Positions 23,985 to 37,148 of a stretch of DNA of 64,000 bases are shown in pieces; the stretch's first letter is position 1; each line of letters begins with the position of its first letter. Under the pieces are notes generated by a model that was given only the letters and a program-made list of their open reading frames with translations, made no database searches and was not told the DNA's origin. Made by a program: the position numbers and the translations under genes. The stretch is taken from assembly GCA_030762935.1 (NCBI GenBank), contig CM060892.1, forward strand, positions 88,772,327 through 88,836,326, given 5' to 3'. Source of the DNA: Hymenopus coronatus (Eukaryota > Arthropoda > Insecta > Mantodea > Hymenopodidae).

Positions 23985-24835
23985 AAAAATGTAATGTGTT
24001 CCATTGACATACCTATCTCTACCTATTCTGCAAACTATTTTACTAAAGATTCTTTATCTGTATCATGCTAATCGAGATAAACATTAACAGTACTTATCTT
24101 TTTGCTCGCTTCCTTATAAGCAGAAGAAAAATATAGGTATACATTAATCTAAAGCGATAGTCAATGTGATCAACTCCAATTCGGTTCACTTTGCACGGAC
24201 AGCCGTAAGCAAGAGAGAGAGAGATGAAATGTGAATACCCGTTTGAGAAAGGTTACGTAGTTTGAAACTGAAACCAATAACAAGGAATATTTTGGAAATG
24301 GTCAACTCTACAAAAAAAATTGTATATGACATAAATCGTGTATTTAACGAGATCCACATTTATGTGTTGTAAGCTATGTTTATTTCTTACGGTTTATCAG
24401 CTATACAAAATTTATGCAGAAAGAGGTTTTCAGAGGCTATTCCTAGGAAATTATAGTTTATTTGTCATGTAAATATGTTTAATATAAGATAATTTAGTTA
24501 AAATGGTTAGCTAATTTTGAAAAAATTAACACTTTAAAAAGTTTACCCATGGAAAGTGTATTTTGGGGGGGGGGGGGTTCCTGAAAATCTTCGAGTCACA
24601 TTGTTGGAATATACTAAACCTATTTACAAGTTTGGAATTTAAGTTTTTTCGTTTTGAGCTATGCCGTCCACACATATACGTTTGCTGTTTTTTTATAACT
24701 TTTTTTTTTTTTTTCTGGAGCTCTCAAAAATGTATTTGCGGTGAAATCTCAGTAAAGAATGTTTAGTGGAGCAAAATATCTCCTCTAATACCTATGTACA
24801 CTGTATATACGTGCTAGAGAAAACAAAATGTGTAA
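23985..24835 (-). repeat. Family A copy
   Basis: Spans both ends. It carries an inserted GAGAGAGA tract near 24215, a G10 run at 24565-24578, and a T run at about 24700. Confidence 0.75.
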
Positions 24836-24867
24836 TGATTATCAAGATTATAAGGAACTGGGTAAAT

Positions 24868-24975
24868 AAGATTCGTGGCGCAGGGGATTGTGGGTTCGAG
24901 TCCCGCCTTGGGCATGGGTGTTTCCATGTTTGTAAAATGTATATATCTAGGTGTGTATTAACACAAAAAAACGGC
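24868..24975 (+). mobile_element. tRNA-derived SINE head fragment (S8)
   Basis: GGCGCAGGGGATTG followed by the perfect B box GGGTTCGAGTCCC (24892-24904), then GCCTTGGGCATGGGTGTTT. The family is not otherwise represented here. It is not a functional tRNA gene, since no acceptor stem closes. Confidence 0.6.
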
Positions 24976-25160
24976 CATCAAACAGTAAACAAAGAAAATG
25001 CTAGGAAAATCAAAAAAAAGAGGAAAAGGCAATACAGCGGCGGACTCCCAACCGGACTCCCAATCTGTATTTTTTCTTATTTCCTCTTCTTATTTATAAA
25101 ATAATAATCAGCTGTCTGCATGGTTCATTTTGGAAATAAATGAAGTGAGTACAGAATTTT

Positions 25161-26198
25161 TATGACTGTTATATGTAATATATATTTATTTCTGAAGAAA
25201 CACGATGGAAACAGGTAGCACTTATAACTGTTATATGTAATATATATTTATTTCTGAAGAAAAAAGATGGAAATATGAAACACTTATGACTGTCATGTGA
25301 ATATATATTTATTTCTGAAGACACAAGATGGAGATATGAAGCACTTATGACTGCTATATGTAAAATATATTTATTTCTGAAGACAAGATGGAAATATGAA
25401 ACGCTTATGACTGCTATATGTAAAATATATTTATTTCTGAAGATTCAAGATGTAAGTATGAAGCGCTTATGACTGTTATATGTAATATATATTTATTTCT
25501 GAAGACAAGATGGAAATATGAAGCGCTTATGACTGCTATATGTAAAATATATTTATTTCTGAAGATTCAAGATGGAAGTATGAAGCGCTTATGACTGTTA
25601 TATGTAATATATATTTATTTCTGAAGATTCAAGATGGAAATATGAAGCGCTTATGACTGCTATATGTAAAATATATTTATTTCTGAAGATTCAAGATGGA
25701 AGTAGGCAGCGCTTATGACCGTTATACGTAATATATATTTATTTCTGAAGACTCAAGATGGAAATATGAAGCGCTTAATGTAATATATATTTATTTCTGA
25801 AGACTCAAGATGGAAATATGAAACGCTTTGACTGCTATATGTAAAATATATTTATTTCTGAAGATTCAAGATGGAAGTATGAAGCGCTTATGACTGCTAT
25901 ATGTAAAATATATTTATTTCTGAAGATTCAAGATGGAAGTATGAAGCGCTTATGACCGTTATACGTAATATATATTTATTTCTGAAGACACAAAATGGAA
26001 ATATGAAGCGCTTATGTCTGTTACATGTAATATATATTTATTTCTGAAGACTCAAGATTTAAATATGAAGCGCTTATGACTGCTATATGTAATACATATT
26101 TATTTCTGTAGGCACAAGATGGAAATATGAAGCGCTTATGACTTATATGTAATACATATTTATTTTTGAAGGCACAAGATGGAAATATGAAGCGCTTA
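25161..26198. repeat. Minisatellite, about 17 units of ~62 bp
   Basis: Each unit contains TTATTTCTGAAGA, then CAAGATGGAAATATGAAGCG, then CTTATGACTG. Two variants, GTTATATGTAATATATA and GCTATATGTAAAATATA, alternate through units 5-10, suggesting a dimeric higher-order unit. One unit (about 25770) has a deletion. The last three units drift to AATACATATTTATTT. Open frames across the array are by-products. Confidence 0.95.
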
Positions 26199-26489
26199 CC
26201 TGAAGATACGTGTCCACATAACCAGTAACATTCGTAATCATGATACGCTGGATGCAATAAATGGCAAAGTAAAGCAGAGCGACAATAACAGAAGCTGGCA
26301 GCCGAGCTGTGCATTGTCTCATCTAGTGAGGAGCAGAGAATGAAAGGCAGACGGAATTCGTCTCACAGAATCTTACGCTTGAGTGACAACAGTAAGACAG
26401 AAGACGGGCGTCCAATGGAATCCGGCTCACATTAAGAGTTACCAAACTCTTCTCTTCTCGACATCACGGAACAGAAAAGCGAAAGGATA
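26199..26489. other. Unassigned flank of the minisatellite
   Basis: Slightly GC-richer than average. No gene or known repeat seen. Confidence 0.25.
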
Positions 26490-26735
26490 AAAAATGACTC
26501 GTTACATTCACATGAATCTCTCTACCTATTCTGCAGTGAATTGTTTTTAAAAAACTTATTCTACCTATTTCACGTTAGTTAAAGATAAGCGAAATGAGTT
26601 TATTACACATTTCCTTAGGTTTAAGATAATACATTAAGTGATAGTGTAATGCTCTAATCGCTATTCTATGTACCATCAAGATGGAAAAAGATAATTGAAT
26701 TCCTATTTGACAAAATATTGGAAAATATAAAACTT
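26490..26735 (-). repeat. Family A fragment (hairpin-end quarter)
   Basis: It matches from CATTCACATGAATCTCTCTA through ATATAAAACTTATCT and ends before the central part. Confidence 0.6.
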
Positions 26736-27498
26736 ATCTCCAAAATACTGTGAGTTTGCCAGCCATAATCGTATGTGTCCTTGGCTGTGCTCACTGTCGC
26801 AGACGCCTGGTATGCGCGGTGGTAATAACTAGTGCGACCTTCAAATGAGATAATGCTTTTGCTTGAGCGCTACCAGTCAGCAACCAATCCGAGTCTGCGC
26901 TGTTGTCATGCTGCATTCGTATTAGCTATGGTCTGACACGTGCCAAACGAATTCGTCTTTAATAAATCCTATTTGCGCTAAGACATTAATTTAAATTTTG
27001 CAAAAAATGATCCTCAAGGAAGCTACGGAGTAATGCTTGTAATAGAGCTGCAGATGTCACATATTTTTAGCTCAAATAGTTTTCATAATACAAATAAATA
27101 GAATATATTATCATAACTGTAATTGCCATTATTTTTTTAATTGTTTCATTTGTTTAGCTCCTATTGTCACATGGGGGCTTTGATTTCTGAAACAACTCAT
27201 ATTACTGTACGTTTAGAATATTAGGTAAATTCTTTTATATCATTAAACACACGCTCATTCACTCTCACACACATACTTCCATACACTGTGGGGGCTAGGA
27301 AATAATTCTGGTTAAAGAGATATTCCCCGCCCCTGCCCGGATGAGAAGTCAACCCACTATCCACTCGACCACACCATTATGTTTTGTTTGTCTCTATTTA
27401 CATATATTTGTAAGTATTCAGTACTTGAATGTATACTTTTGACACGATGTACTAAAAGAATTACTTTTAACAAGTCAAGGCGTTTGTTAAAGACGACA
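26736..27498. other. Unassigned stretch
   Basis: The region 26745-26960 is moderately GC-rich, with no domain or RNA signature that I recognise. Confidence 0.25.
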
Positions 27499-27620
27499 GG
27501 CAAGCAGGCAGGCAGGCAGGCAGGCAGACGGACGGACGGGCGGACGGATGGACGGATGGATGGATAGATGGATGTGGATGGATAGATATGGGGAGAGAGA
27601 GTGAGAGAGAGAGAGAGCAA
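27499..27620. repeat. Compound microsatellite (GGCA/GACG/GATG/GA)n
   Basis: Successive runs of GGCA, GACG/GGAC, GATG and GA, each grading into the next. It lies immediately upstream of a headless S4 SINE. Confidence 0.9.
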
Positions 27621-27639
27621 ACAGTTCTCTCCCTGTTAG

Positions 27640-27844
27640 CCTGCGTAAAATCCCTTAGCATGGTTTCCTTCGGAAGGGAAGTATAGCAGTTGATACCGTG
27701 TCGTAGATTTATGGCACGTAAAACATCCTCAAGCCTGATAAAAGAGGCTCTGAGCAAAATTAAGGGACTTTCACGCCCAGTATAGAATGGGACGCTCAGA
27801 ACCACAGCAGTTAAAGAGCGTCCATAAATGAAACTCCATTTCAT
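27640..27844 (+). mobile_element. SINE family S4, head missing
   Basis: Body and tail align with the full S4 at 33663: TTCCTTCGGAAGGGAAGTA, GTGTCGTAGATTTATGGCAC, ACTTTCACGCCCAGTATAGA and AGAGCGTCCATA. The tRNA-like head is absent; microsatellite DNA lies in its place. Confidence 0.75.
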
Positions 27845-28559
27845 TTTTATGTGCAGAATGTGAGCCTCAGATGATATGTTTATGATTTGTTTGCTTCGTA
27901 ATTGAGACAGGTGTTTGTTTACCCTACAGAGCTCAAATCAGAATTCAGTTGTTCTTTAGACAGCAGTAGAGCAAGCGTAAAATAGTGCAATGGTTCCTAG
28001 CGAAGTAGTAGCAAATCAAACAGGCAGTGATTGCAAAGGCAGGATCGAAGTATTATTTTCAGGGTTTACATGTTTTTTTCAAAAGATGGGACAAGAGCAA
28101 TACAGAAACCAACTCGATTTCAAAAATGGTTAACACCTTACTGCCTTAACGTGTGATGTTGGTAAAGTAAGGGTTACAAAATTTTGTGACTTTGACATGA
28201 ACATTGTGTGCAGAATTGAATTTGAGTTTTATGACCGAGGTGAATTTCCAACAATATGAAAACAGCTTGCGCTCCTAGAACTGAAATTTCATACAATGGA
28301 TCAAATTCATCGACTTACAACATTTTGAGAAGATTGTGTTTTAAGTACAGAAAGAAAAACTAATGGCGTAAGTTATTAATGGAGAGGAATGACATTTTTG
28401 TGGCAAGGTTAAAATTCCTACCAAAATACACAAAATTGTAAATTAAACCGAGGGGGGTTACAAAATGAAATAACACTTTTAAACCAAAATAACGTTGACC
28501 TGGAAGAAAATGGCATGGTAGCATAATAAGACCGAGAAAACTGTGTGAGACATGCAAAA
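27845..28559. other. Unassigned stretch
   Basis: No feature recognised. Confidence 0.25.
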
Positions 28560-29352
28560 ACATACAATCATATCTGCAACAAATTGTAGTTAAATAGCTT
28601 ATGCTTCCATTTACTTCATGCTAATTAGCAGGAAAAGTCTTATTACTTGCTTCCTTGTAAGTGGAAGCGAAATGAGAGAGTTTCATAGGTTAAAATGATA
28701 GCCAAAAGCTGGTTGCTATGTGAATGAAGTTCGTTTGTATGGACAGGAGTTAAGAAATTCCTGTATGAGAAGTTTTTCAAAGCTAAAACGAAAGACCAGG
28801 AATATCTTAAAAATGGTCAACTCCACGAAAAACTGTATATGACATAAATTGTGCGTTTTATCGTGAACTACATTTTCTGTGTAGTAAGCATTCGCCTATC
28901 TCTTACGGTTTAGCACTTATGCACAATTCCGTAAAATTCATGCGGAATAAAGTAGCCTTCAGGGGCTATTCCTCGAAAATTCAAGATACACATTTTATTT
29001 GACAGGTAAGTATCTTTAATATACGCTATTTTAATCAAAAATCGTTAGACATTTTTAAGAAAATCAACATTTTCAAAAAATGTTCCATGTAAAGGGTAGT
29101 TTGAGGTGGGAGGATTTTCTTGAAAATCATCGTGTCACGTCCTTGGAAGATATAAAACTTAAATACCAAGACACACATACACACGGACAGACAGACAGAC
29201 ACACACACGGACCATTTTCTAAAAATGTTTTTTTATATTCAGTGAGTCTCGAAACATGAATTTCCGGTGAAATATCGGTATCGAATTTTTGGGTGCAATG
29301 CAATACCTTCTCTATACACTATGTACATAGTTCGTATATAGAAAGTGAAAAA
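28560..29352 (-). repeat. Family A copy, hairpin end truncated
   Basis: It starts at ATCTGCAACAAATTG, so about 35 bases of the hairpin end are gone. The palindromic end CACTATGTACATAGT (29318-29332) is intact, and an enlarged CA/GACA tract lies at 29170-29205. Confidence 0.8.
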
Positions 29353-30114
29353 CTACAAGACAAATTTTTGGGAAAAATAGACATTGACGCAATTTTGGAA
29401 TATATCATCATAAATTTGTAAGACTCTAGACGATTAACACAATGCCGAACTGTCTGCTGACGTAAGTGATGACAACAATACGGATGAGCAGTTCCATTGC
29501 ATTAAAAAAACAGGTAGCTCATAATTATAATTGTAATATATAGCATTTGAAACATATGCGTACACAACATGCGAATATGCTTGTTCCAATTTTAATTTTA
29601 AACTGCGTTATTGTAGAAATTTGGAAAATTCAGTTTGGGATTCCTTACGTCTTGTGGCAAATAGATTTGCACGCTCTAGGATAGTGTGCGAAAGAAAGAG
29701 AAAAATATGAAAATACTGGAGGTATTGAGATGGCAACGCTGAGCACGCGAACGTATCTCATTTGCTGCACACCAGAACTCTTCCTATTTGAAAAAAGAAA
29801 CCAAAAAACAAAAAAAAAAAAAAAAAAAAAAACACACCCACACACAATAGAAGGAATGTGACAAACACACAAGAGCGACGGCTATAACCAGAAATCTGGG
29901 AATGCGACTCGTGGCTTCTGACAGCTTCTAAGAGGTCATCCATGGCTATATAGGAAAGAATTACAAGGCAAATGAAGCAATTTTCGACTAATATTGTTAT
30001 TGCACAGAGGTGTGCGTTGTCTTTCGCGTTGAAACGTAGAGTAAATTGTGCTGCAGAATTGCTGTAAAACAGTGTTTTAAATACAATTATTTTACACCTA
30101 TTTTGAAGTAAATA
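29353..30114. other. Unassigned stretch with poly(A)
   Basis: A 22-base A run at 29811-29832 is followed by a short CA tract. It may be a retroposon tail, but no body can be assigned. Confidence 0.3.
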
Positions 30115-30562
30115 AACAATGTGATATAAGCTGTATGCTTTAACGAGAAATGCATTTTTTAAAGTAAGATTTCGCCTATCTCTTACGGTTTACAATTATG
30201 AACACTCATTCAGAAATATGAGAACTTTAGAGGCTATTCCCAGTAAATTCAAGATATATGCTTTATTTCTCATGAAACTCTTTTAATATAATCTATTGTA
30301 ATCAAAATAGTTTTGAGAAAACCAAATATTTCGATAAATATTATATGTAAAAGATAACTTAGGACTGCCAGTATTTGTTGAATATTTTCGTATCGCATCC
30401 TTGGAAGATAATCATAATACCAAGTTTTTGTATTTGTCAGATTTCTAGTTTTTGAGTTTTGATGTTCGCAGATGCACACATAGACGCACAAATGAGTGAT
30501 TTTTATTTTTTTTTCGATTCATGACTCTTTAGAATATGTATTTCCGGTGATATCTCGGTGTC
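30115..30562 (-). repeat. Family A fragment (central to palindromic side)
   Basis: It begins inside the element at ACGAGAAATGCA and ends at GGTGATATCTCGGTGTC, before the terminal palindrome. Confidence 0.65.
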
Positions 30563-30629
30563 TCTTCTTAGTAGTAACTGTAATTCCAAGCAAGGGAGTT
30601 AAGGAATTTCTTCTGGAATTGGCATTCGA

Positions 30630-30800
30630 GGGGAAGTAGCCGACCTCTCTGACCTATGGGTTTTTCTAGGTGTTTTCCCAAGTTAAATGTCAAATACTAG
30701 GGAGGTTTCTTCATTGCCTGAACTTCCTGACTCTTCATTTCATTTCCATTTCATTACAACCGGTTTCTTTCAGCGCTGTAAGTGTCGGTAAGGACTGCGG
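30630..30800 (+). mobile_element. SINE-like family S6, diverged fragment
   Basis: TGGGTTTTTCTAGGTGTTTT, AGGTTTCTTCATTGCCTGAA and TTCATTTCCATTTCATT follow the order of the body of the minus-strand element at 39260-39832. Confidence 0.5.
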
Positions 30801-32984
30801 TGGCAGTGCCGGTGCCCCTCGGCGGTGATGAATGTCCCGTCAACCACTCCTCGGATCTTGAGTTTTTCGTAATTTTGCCTTCTCGGCAGGTAAATGTCCG
30901 GATTTTCTAATCATTCAGGATCTTCTCCAAAATGTCCTTTCCCTCTCCTCCGTGATGTTTCAGGTTGGGGCGGTGTGTGAAAGAATATTCCCCGTGGACA
31001 ACTGAAAGCTGCGGTTGAACGGTAACGTTCATCTTCTTCTCTGGGGTAACTCCCATAGCGGAAATTAACGGAAATTAAGACCTGGGGACTAATGCGCATT
31101 GATAAAATAGAAGTCAGCAAATTAAAATGCAATATCATGATTTCATAATAGGAACAATGCTATTCTGTGCACATTTGTGAATAGCTATGGAGTGGTTTGG
31201 AGAGATAAACTTCTTAATGTAGTGCAAGGAATGACCGTGAGTGAAATAAAAATATTTTCATTAAAAGTTTGGATGTCTAATGTAATTTTAAATAATTTGC
31301 CATATATTTTCATAATTACATAATTAATTGAGAGTGTAATTTTCATACTTAACCGGCAAGGGGTTGCCACCCTAAAGCCACCATCGACACATAATATAAC
31401 ATTATAAGTTTTACGTTACAGGATTGGTGGAACGGATACTTATGGAATAGGCGTATTCATAGGTGTTGGGTTTACAATTACATACAGTTAACCTAAAAGT
31501 AGGAGACAGGACCAGGTGTGGTGAAAGATAACATCACTTGAAATTAGACGCTACGAGAGAGGTAGCTCTAATGATAATTAAGCTGTATTTACATTATAGG
31601 TAAATACAAAGAGACGATGATGAGTTTTTAGATGTTGATGATAAATAATTTAGATGTGGTTACCCCACCTTCTGACTCGGGGAGTATGGCGCTGGTTCCG
31701 ATGCATCGCGGAAGGTCTTGAAGGGTATAATAATCCGAAGTTTTTATGCGATTTGATAAATTGACCTTAGCACTACGTTAGTATTATGTTGAGAAACCCG
31801 GAACTGAGCTAAACAGAAAGAATCAACTTCACAACGGGAACCGCTAAATCGCGGGAAATACGATATTTGCGAACCTGGCAGAGAATGCACTAAACAGGGC
31901 TGTCGGAGCAGAAATGTAGCTTTGTTTCTCATACTAATACAAACAACGGTATAAATATAAGAGAAATATGATTTCAATAAATGTAATTACTAAAATTTTC
32001 TGTCAATATTACATATTTCATTGCATAATGTATATTATTATTATTATTATTATTATTACTATTATAATTATTATCAACCATTAATGGTGTTAGCGCTAAC
32101 GTCAGGCATTTTAACTATATGGGTGTATATACTATTGGTTTGTTAACACGCTGTCGATTGCTGGAATCCTATCATCCACCAAGGTCTGCCGGAATTTTTT
32201 CCCGCAAGAGTTCTTTTATATGCCAGTAAATCTACTGACGTGGGGCTGTCGCTCTTAAGGGACACTGGGAGTGAAATTTGAAATTTCTGTATTTATCCAT
32301 ATATTTTTCTGATAATATTACTGGAACTGTATTCCTATTATGTTAATATGAATACTAAACTTCATTCAAATTGAATACCTATTTTGTAAGATATAAATTA
32401 TTTCACAAATTTTATTATATAAATATATTTGCATAATCAAAATGCTCCACCCGCCTCAAAATTTGAGTATGTGGAAGAAAATTGGTAGGTTTTTTTTTTT
32501 TTTTTTTAAATTATAGCTTTGAACTAGACACTAAAGCTTAACGTGATGCTATTTCAAATAATTTTAATCATTGAATTTTAATATTTTATTAAAGACTTAG
32601 AATGCTTAATAACTGAAATTAATTAAGTTCTCGTAAAATATTTGAAAATTAATATTGATGTTAACGTATATCTATGTCAACTGATAGTTTCGCATATGCT
32701 AGAAAATGTTGGTTGTGTTTAAACGAAAACTGAGACGCGTGGAAGATTTTGATTATATGAAAACTTTGTTTTGAGAAAAATGCTGTTTTATAAAATAGTA
32801 GAGAAAAGCAAGTATATTGTACGATCTTTAAATGGCTGTAGACCTCGTAGCAAGCGAGGTAGCTAAATGTCGGTTCTCAATGGATGTCCAACAGTTCCAA
32901 CAAACATTTGGTATAAAAGCCATGTTTAGACATTTTGACCGATTGTAGTAAACATTTCACTCCTAAAGCTCCTAAACACACCTA
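30801..32984. other. Long unassigned stretch
   Basis: The part at 30801-31080 is GC-richer, with a 75-codon minus frame (30911-31138) of no recognised family. An (ATT)n-rich run lies at 32033-32074 and a T run at 32490-32507. The rest is AT-rich without a visible gene. Confidence 0.3.
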
Positions 32985-33080
32985 AAAAGCGTCGGTATGA
33001 GCAGAGTTTGAACCCACGACCTTGAGATCCTAAAGTCAGCACCTAACCAACGACATTTTATGGAGCTAAATAGAGATCGA
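32985..33080 (-). mobile_element. tRNA-like SINE head fragment (S9)
   Basis: On the minus strand, CGTTGGTTAGGTGCTGAC (A-box region) is followed by GGTCGTGGGTTCAAACTC (B box). The spacing suits a tRNA-derived promoter. No tail family could be matched. Confidence 0.5.
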
Positions 33081-33662
33081 GGCAAATGAACCATTAAGCT
33101 ATAAATTTTGTGCAACACAAATCCTGTAAGTGTAAAATGTTAGAAGATAGCTGAGGTAGTTGTGTCACTAAATCTCGAAGTAAAACAATTAGTATTAATG
33201 GGAAGTGCATATCGATCGTGCACACCGAATGTCAACACCTTGTTTGTTTCCAAGGAGTAGAGACGCGAGAAATTGAAATGACAAAATCTTCCATCATGGC
33301 AGAGAAATGTGTTTGATTGTCTGATGTAGACACAAGTTTTAATCACGGGAAGTGAAGTTTCCTAGAAAACACGCCCCTTTGTTTTTGACTCTCACTGGGG
33401 TGGTAGCGTGGCATCTTTGAAATTTGTTAACTCGAAGTCCTAGGTGCTAGGAAGTGCTTCCATCGGAGAAGGTAACTTGCATGTGCAGCATGAAGGAAGA
33501 AATCTGAATACAGAACAATGGCGTTCACCATTGTTGCTGAATGTGAGTGGGTAATTGTGCAAGATAAGACACATTTCTTTGTTTTATTACATTGGAGCAA
33601 GAAGAATCCACGAAGAATCTTTAAAAATAATAATTTGCTTAATATTAACATACCACCTCTAA
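33081..33662. other. Unassigned stretch
   Basis: No gene or repeat identified. Confidence 0.25.
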
Positions 33663-33957
33663 GTCGCCCTCCGTGGTGTAATCGTTACCATGCTAACTTC
33701 GTATACTTAAGGTCGCGGGTTCAAACCCGGCAGATGACGATGGATTTTTTCGTGCGTAAAAGTCCTTAACATTGCTTCCTTCGGAAGGGAAGTAAATTCG
33801 TTGGTCCCGTGTCGTAGATTTACGGCACGTAAAAGAAAATCAAGTATGATAAAAAGAGACCTCAATAAAATTAAGTGATCTTTCACGCCCAGTATAGAAT
33901 GGAACGCTGAGAACTACAGCAGTTGAAGAGCGTCCATACAGAAAATTCCATTTCATT
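33663..33957 (+). mobile_element. SINE family S4, full length, tRNA-derived
   Basis: The head has TGGTGTAATCGTTACC (A-box region, 33674) and the perfect B box GGGTTCAAACCC (33717-33728). The body has CTTCCTTCGGAAGGGAAGTA (an inverted repeat around CGGAAG) and GTGTCGTAGATTTACGGCAC. It ends at GAGCGTCCATA and ATTCCATTTCATT. No protein is encoded; the short frames across it are incidental. Confidence 0.85.
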
Positions 33958-34074
33958 ATCACCATTATGAATATTCCATAAAAGAATGAAAACTAAAAGA
34001 AAACGTCGAAAGAGGTTTCTTTGTATAAGGGAAATAAATGCATCTATGAACATTGGAAAATTCAAAGGACATAC

Positions 34075-34875
34075 TAAAAAGTCTGATGTATTCCATTCAC
34101 GTGACTTTCTCTAGATGTTCCACAAACAAACTTTTCTTACAAAAGATTATTCTTTTATCTACATCATGATCAACATTAGAAGAATTGTCTTATTGCTTGC
34201 TTCTTTGTAAGTACAAAGGAAATAATGGAACGTACAGGCCAAAGGGATAGTGAAATTTCTTAAAGCCAGTCGCTACATGAAAGAATTGGAATTAAGTTCT
34301 CTTAGTTTGCTAGGAGTAAACAAAAGAGAGACAAAAAGAAAGATATTTCGCGTTTGAGAGAAGTTTAAGTACATACCTTAAAACTGAAACCATATCTTGG
34401 AAAATATCGAAAACGGTTAGATCTTCAAAAAAATGTGAATAGCATAAATTGCGTGTTTTAACGAAATCTACATTTTTGTGTATATACAAAGTTATAGAGA
34501 AGTTATTCAGAATATAGGGATCTTCAGAGGTTACTCCCAGAACATTTCGTTTTTCATGAAAGTGTCAAACATACATTTTGAGAAAATCCACATTTTCAAA
34601 AAATGTTCCATATAAAGAATAATGAGTAGGGATATGTTCTTGAATATCACCTTGTCTTGGCCTTGAATACCAAGTATGGTATCTAACCAAATTTTCGTCT
34701 TTGAGCTATGCTTCACAAACACATACGGACGTTTATAAAAATTATTTTTGTTTTGGATTTGGGAGTCTGAAAATATGTATTTCCGGTGAAGTCGGTATCG
34801 AATTTTTGGGTGGAATACAATACGTTTTCTATCCACTATACACAATGTACATACGCAATAGAGAAAGTAAAAAAA
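34075..34875 (-). repeat. Family A copy
   Basis: Both ends present: CTGATGTATTCCATTCACG at 34086 and TAGAGAAAGTAAAAAAA at 34859. An unusual AAGAGAGACAAAAAG insertion occurs near 34325. Confidence 0.8.
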
Positions 34876-35234
34876 TCCTAAATTAAAGGTATGTAATCCT
34901 CTTATAAAAAGTATTAATAGTCATAACATTATAGATAAAAACACTGGGAAAACGTAATATAACAAGTAATAAGAAAGTAAATGTTTTATATTCTCTTTCT
35001 AAAACAATTTTAGAGCATCAGATTTTTTTTTTATTTATGCCGGTTATTACACATAACAGAAATGTTTGGTATATTCCAAAATTCCAGCTTACTGGTTATT
35101 TAAATGCTACGTTCTTATGCTGTGAATTTATTTCAGTACTAAAAATTATTTATGGTGTTTTTTCCTAAAAAATATTCGCAACAAATGTAGGTGTATGAAA
35201 AAGTTAAAAGCAAAAGTTGAGATATACCAAGTGC
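34876..35234. other. Unassigned AT-rich spacer
   Basis: Nothing recognised. Confidence 0.25.
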
Positions 35235-35292
35235 GACAATTCTACAACAACAACATATATGACGTACATTGTGTGTTTTAATGAAATTGCCA

Positions 35293-35329
<37 letters not shown>

Positions 35330-35725
35330 TAAGTATTTGTCATCCCTTATGATTTACCAGCTATACAAAAGTTATATAAAAATCATTCAGCCGGAACAGG
35401 CTTTCAGAAGCCGCTCACAGAAATGTAAATATATACAGTTTTATTTGTGATGTAGATATATTTAATATACGGTATTTTAATTAAATGATTACAGCCATTT
35501 TTGAGAAAAAGTAAATTTTGGAAACCTCTTCCATGTAAATGGTAGTTTGGGACGGAGATATTTCCTTGAAAATCTTCGTGTGGTATTCTTGGAAGATACT
35601 AAGCTTAAATATCAAATGTTTTCATTTCTGAGCTATGCTGTCTACAGACACACACGTGGAATTTTTGTGTGAAATATATTACTTTCTGTATAGTATGTAT
35701 TTAGTGCATGTAGAGAAGATAATAA
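35235..35725 (-). repeat. Family A fragment with a 33-base poly(T)
   Basis: It begins in the middle of the element and ends at a shortened terminus (TAGTGCATGTAGAGAAG). The T run is at 35295-35327. Confidence 0.7.
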
Positions 35726-36287
35726 TGGCAATTTGCACGTTATTGCTTGCCAGAACAGAAGAAACTTGAGTTATATCTTGGACATTCCTATTCACGGTCT
35801 ACAATGAAACAACACTTTTTTTCAAACTCGAATGACAGTGGAATCACATAGTGCATATTACTGGCTTGGTGTTGGATGGGGGGAGAAGTTGGGGGAGAGC
35901 CAGAAGAAGAACTTGCGTCAAAGTGCCCTGGAAGCATATGCTGCCTGCATGAAATCGGCTTATCACGCTCCAGGCTTCTAGCTGGACACGGCTTAGCGCA
36001 GAAACTGTTAGGTGCAATGTAAGACAACAAGACACAACAGCCTGGACGGTTAATGAAGCCCTAGAGGGCGCTGTAATTATCTCGCATGTGGATGTAATAC
36101 GGCTGAACGCTTATGTGCGTCAAACAACCTTATTTAATGAACTTCTTTTCCATACACTCCGTCTGAGAACCACGCTCTATGTTTTCAACCTTATTGTTTC
36201 TAAAATGTCTTTCAGTGAGGAGATTCTGTCCGCTGACGTTGAAAATATGTTACACACTCAAAATAAGAAATGCATTCCTATGAAGAG
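35726..36287. other. Unassigned stretch
   Basis: The part at 35860-36060 is GC-richer. Overlapping frames of 63-81 codons show no recognisable domain. Confidence 0.25.
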
Positions 36288-37148
36288 ATTTTTTTTTTAC
36301 TTTCTCTACACGTACTATGTACATAGTGTATAGAGGTATTGTACCAAAAAATTCGATACCAAGAATTCACCGGAAATACATGCTTTGGGACGACCTGAAC
36401 CCCCCCCCCCCAAAAAAAAACATTTTTAGTAAAATACCCATGTGCCTAGTTCAAAAACGAAAATACTGTTAAGTATCAAAATTGGTATTTAAGTTTGGTA
36501 TCTTCCAAGGATACGACAAGAAGATTTTCAATAAAATCCTCCCATACCAAACTACCCATTACCTGGAGAAATTTTTGAAAACTTAGATGTTCTCAAAAAT
36601 GGCTCTTAACGATTTTGATTAAAATACCCTGTGTTTAAGATATTTTTACGATAAACGAAATGTATATCTTGAATTTTCTGGGAATAGCCTCTGAAGACCT
36701 CTTCACTCTGGATGATTTTTATATAACTGCCACACCGTAAGAATTGTACAAAAATTTACTGCACAAAAAATATAGATGTCATTGAACACACAACTTATGT
36801 CATATACGTTTTTTTGTAGAGCGAATCGTTTTCGAGATAGTTAGAATTATTGTTTTCAATTTTAGCCACTTAAATTTTTCTCAAATGGGAAGAGCTCTTT
36901 CTTCTCGTTTCTCTTTATTTACTCTTGGAAGGCAAAAAGATTTGAACTTCAACTGTTTCACATAGCGACTAGCTTTTAAGATACGAGACTATCGCTTTAT
37001 AAGGTGTATTTTCTTATTTTCCTGACAATGAGACTAATTCTGCTTCTACTTATCTAGCTTAGCATGATGTAGACAACAGATAAATGTTTTCGTTCACCGA
37101 ACAGCTGGAGGACATCATGTGAGTGGAACACATTACATTTTTCCCTTT
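36288..37148 (+). repeat. Family A copy with an intact terminal palindrome
   Basis: TTACTTTCTCTACACG, then TACTATGTACATAGTGTA, at 36297-36330. A C10-A8 run at 36401-36420 replaces the usual short A run. The opposite end is at 37120-37148. Confidence 0.85.

Noticed and set aside
25161..26198. CRISPR-like array
   Set aside because: Units are contiguous with no unique spacers, and the context is animal nuclear DNA.
26021..26314. 97-codon minus-strand frame with internally repeated peptide
   Set aside because: The peptide repeat is just the translated minisatellite unit.
27357..27844. Frames rich in Pro/Ser/Arg or Gly/Arg repeats
   Set aside because: They are translations of the GGCA/GACG/GATG microsatellite and the adjoining SINE.
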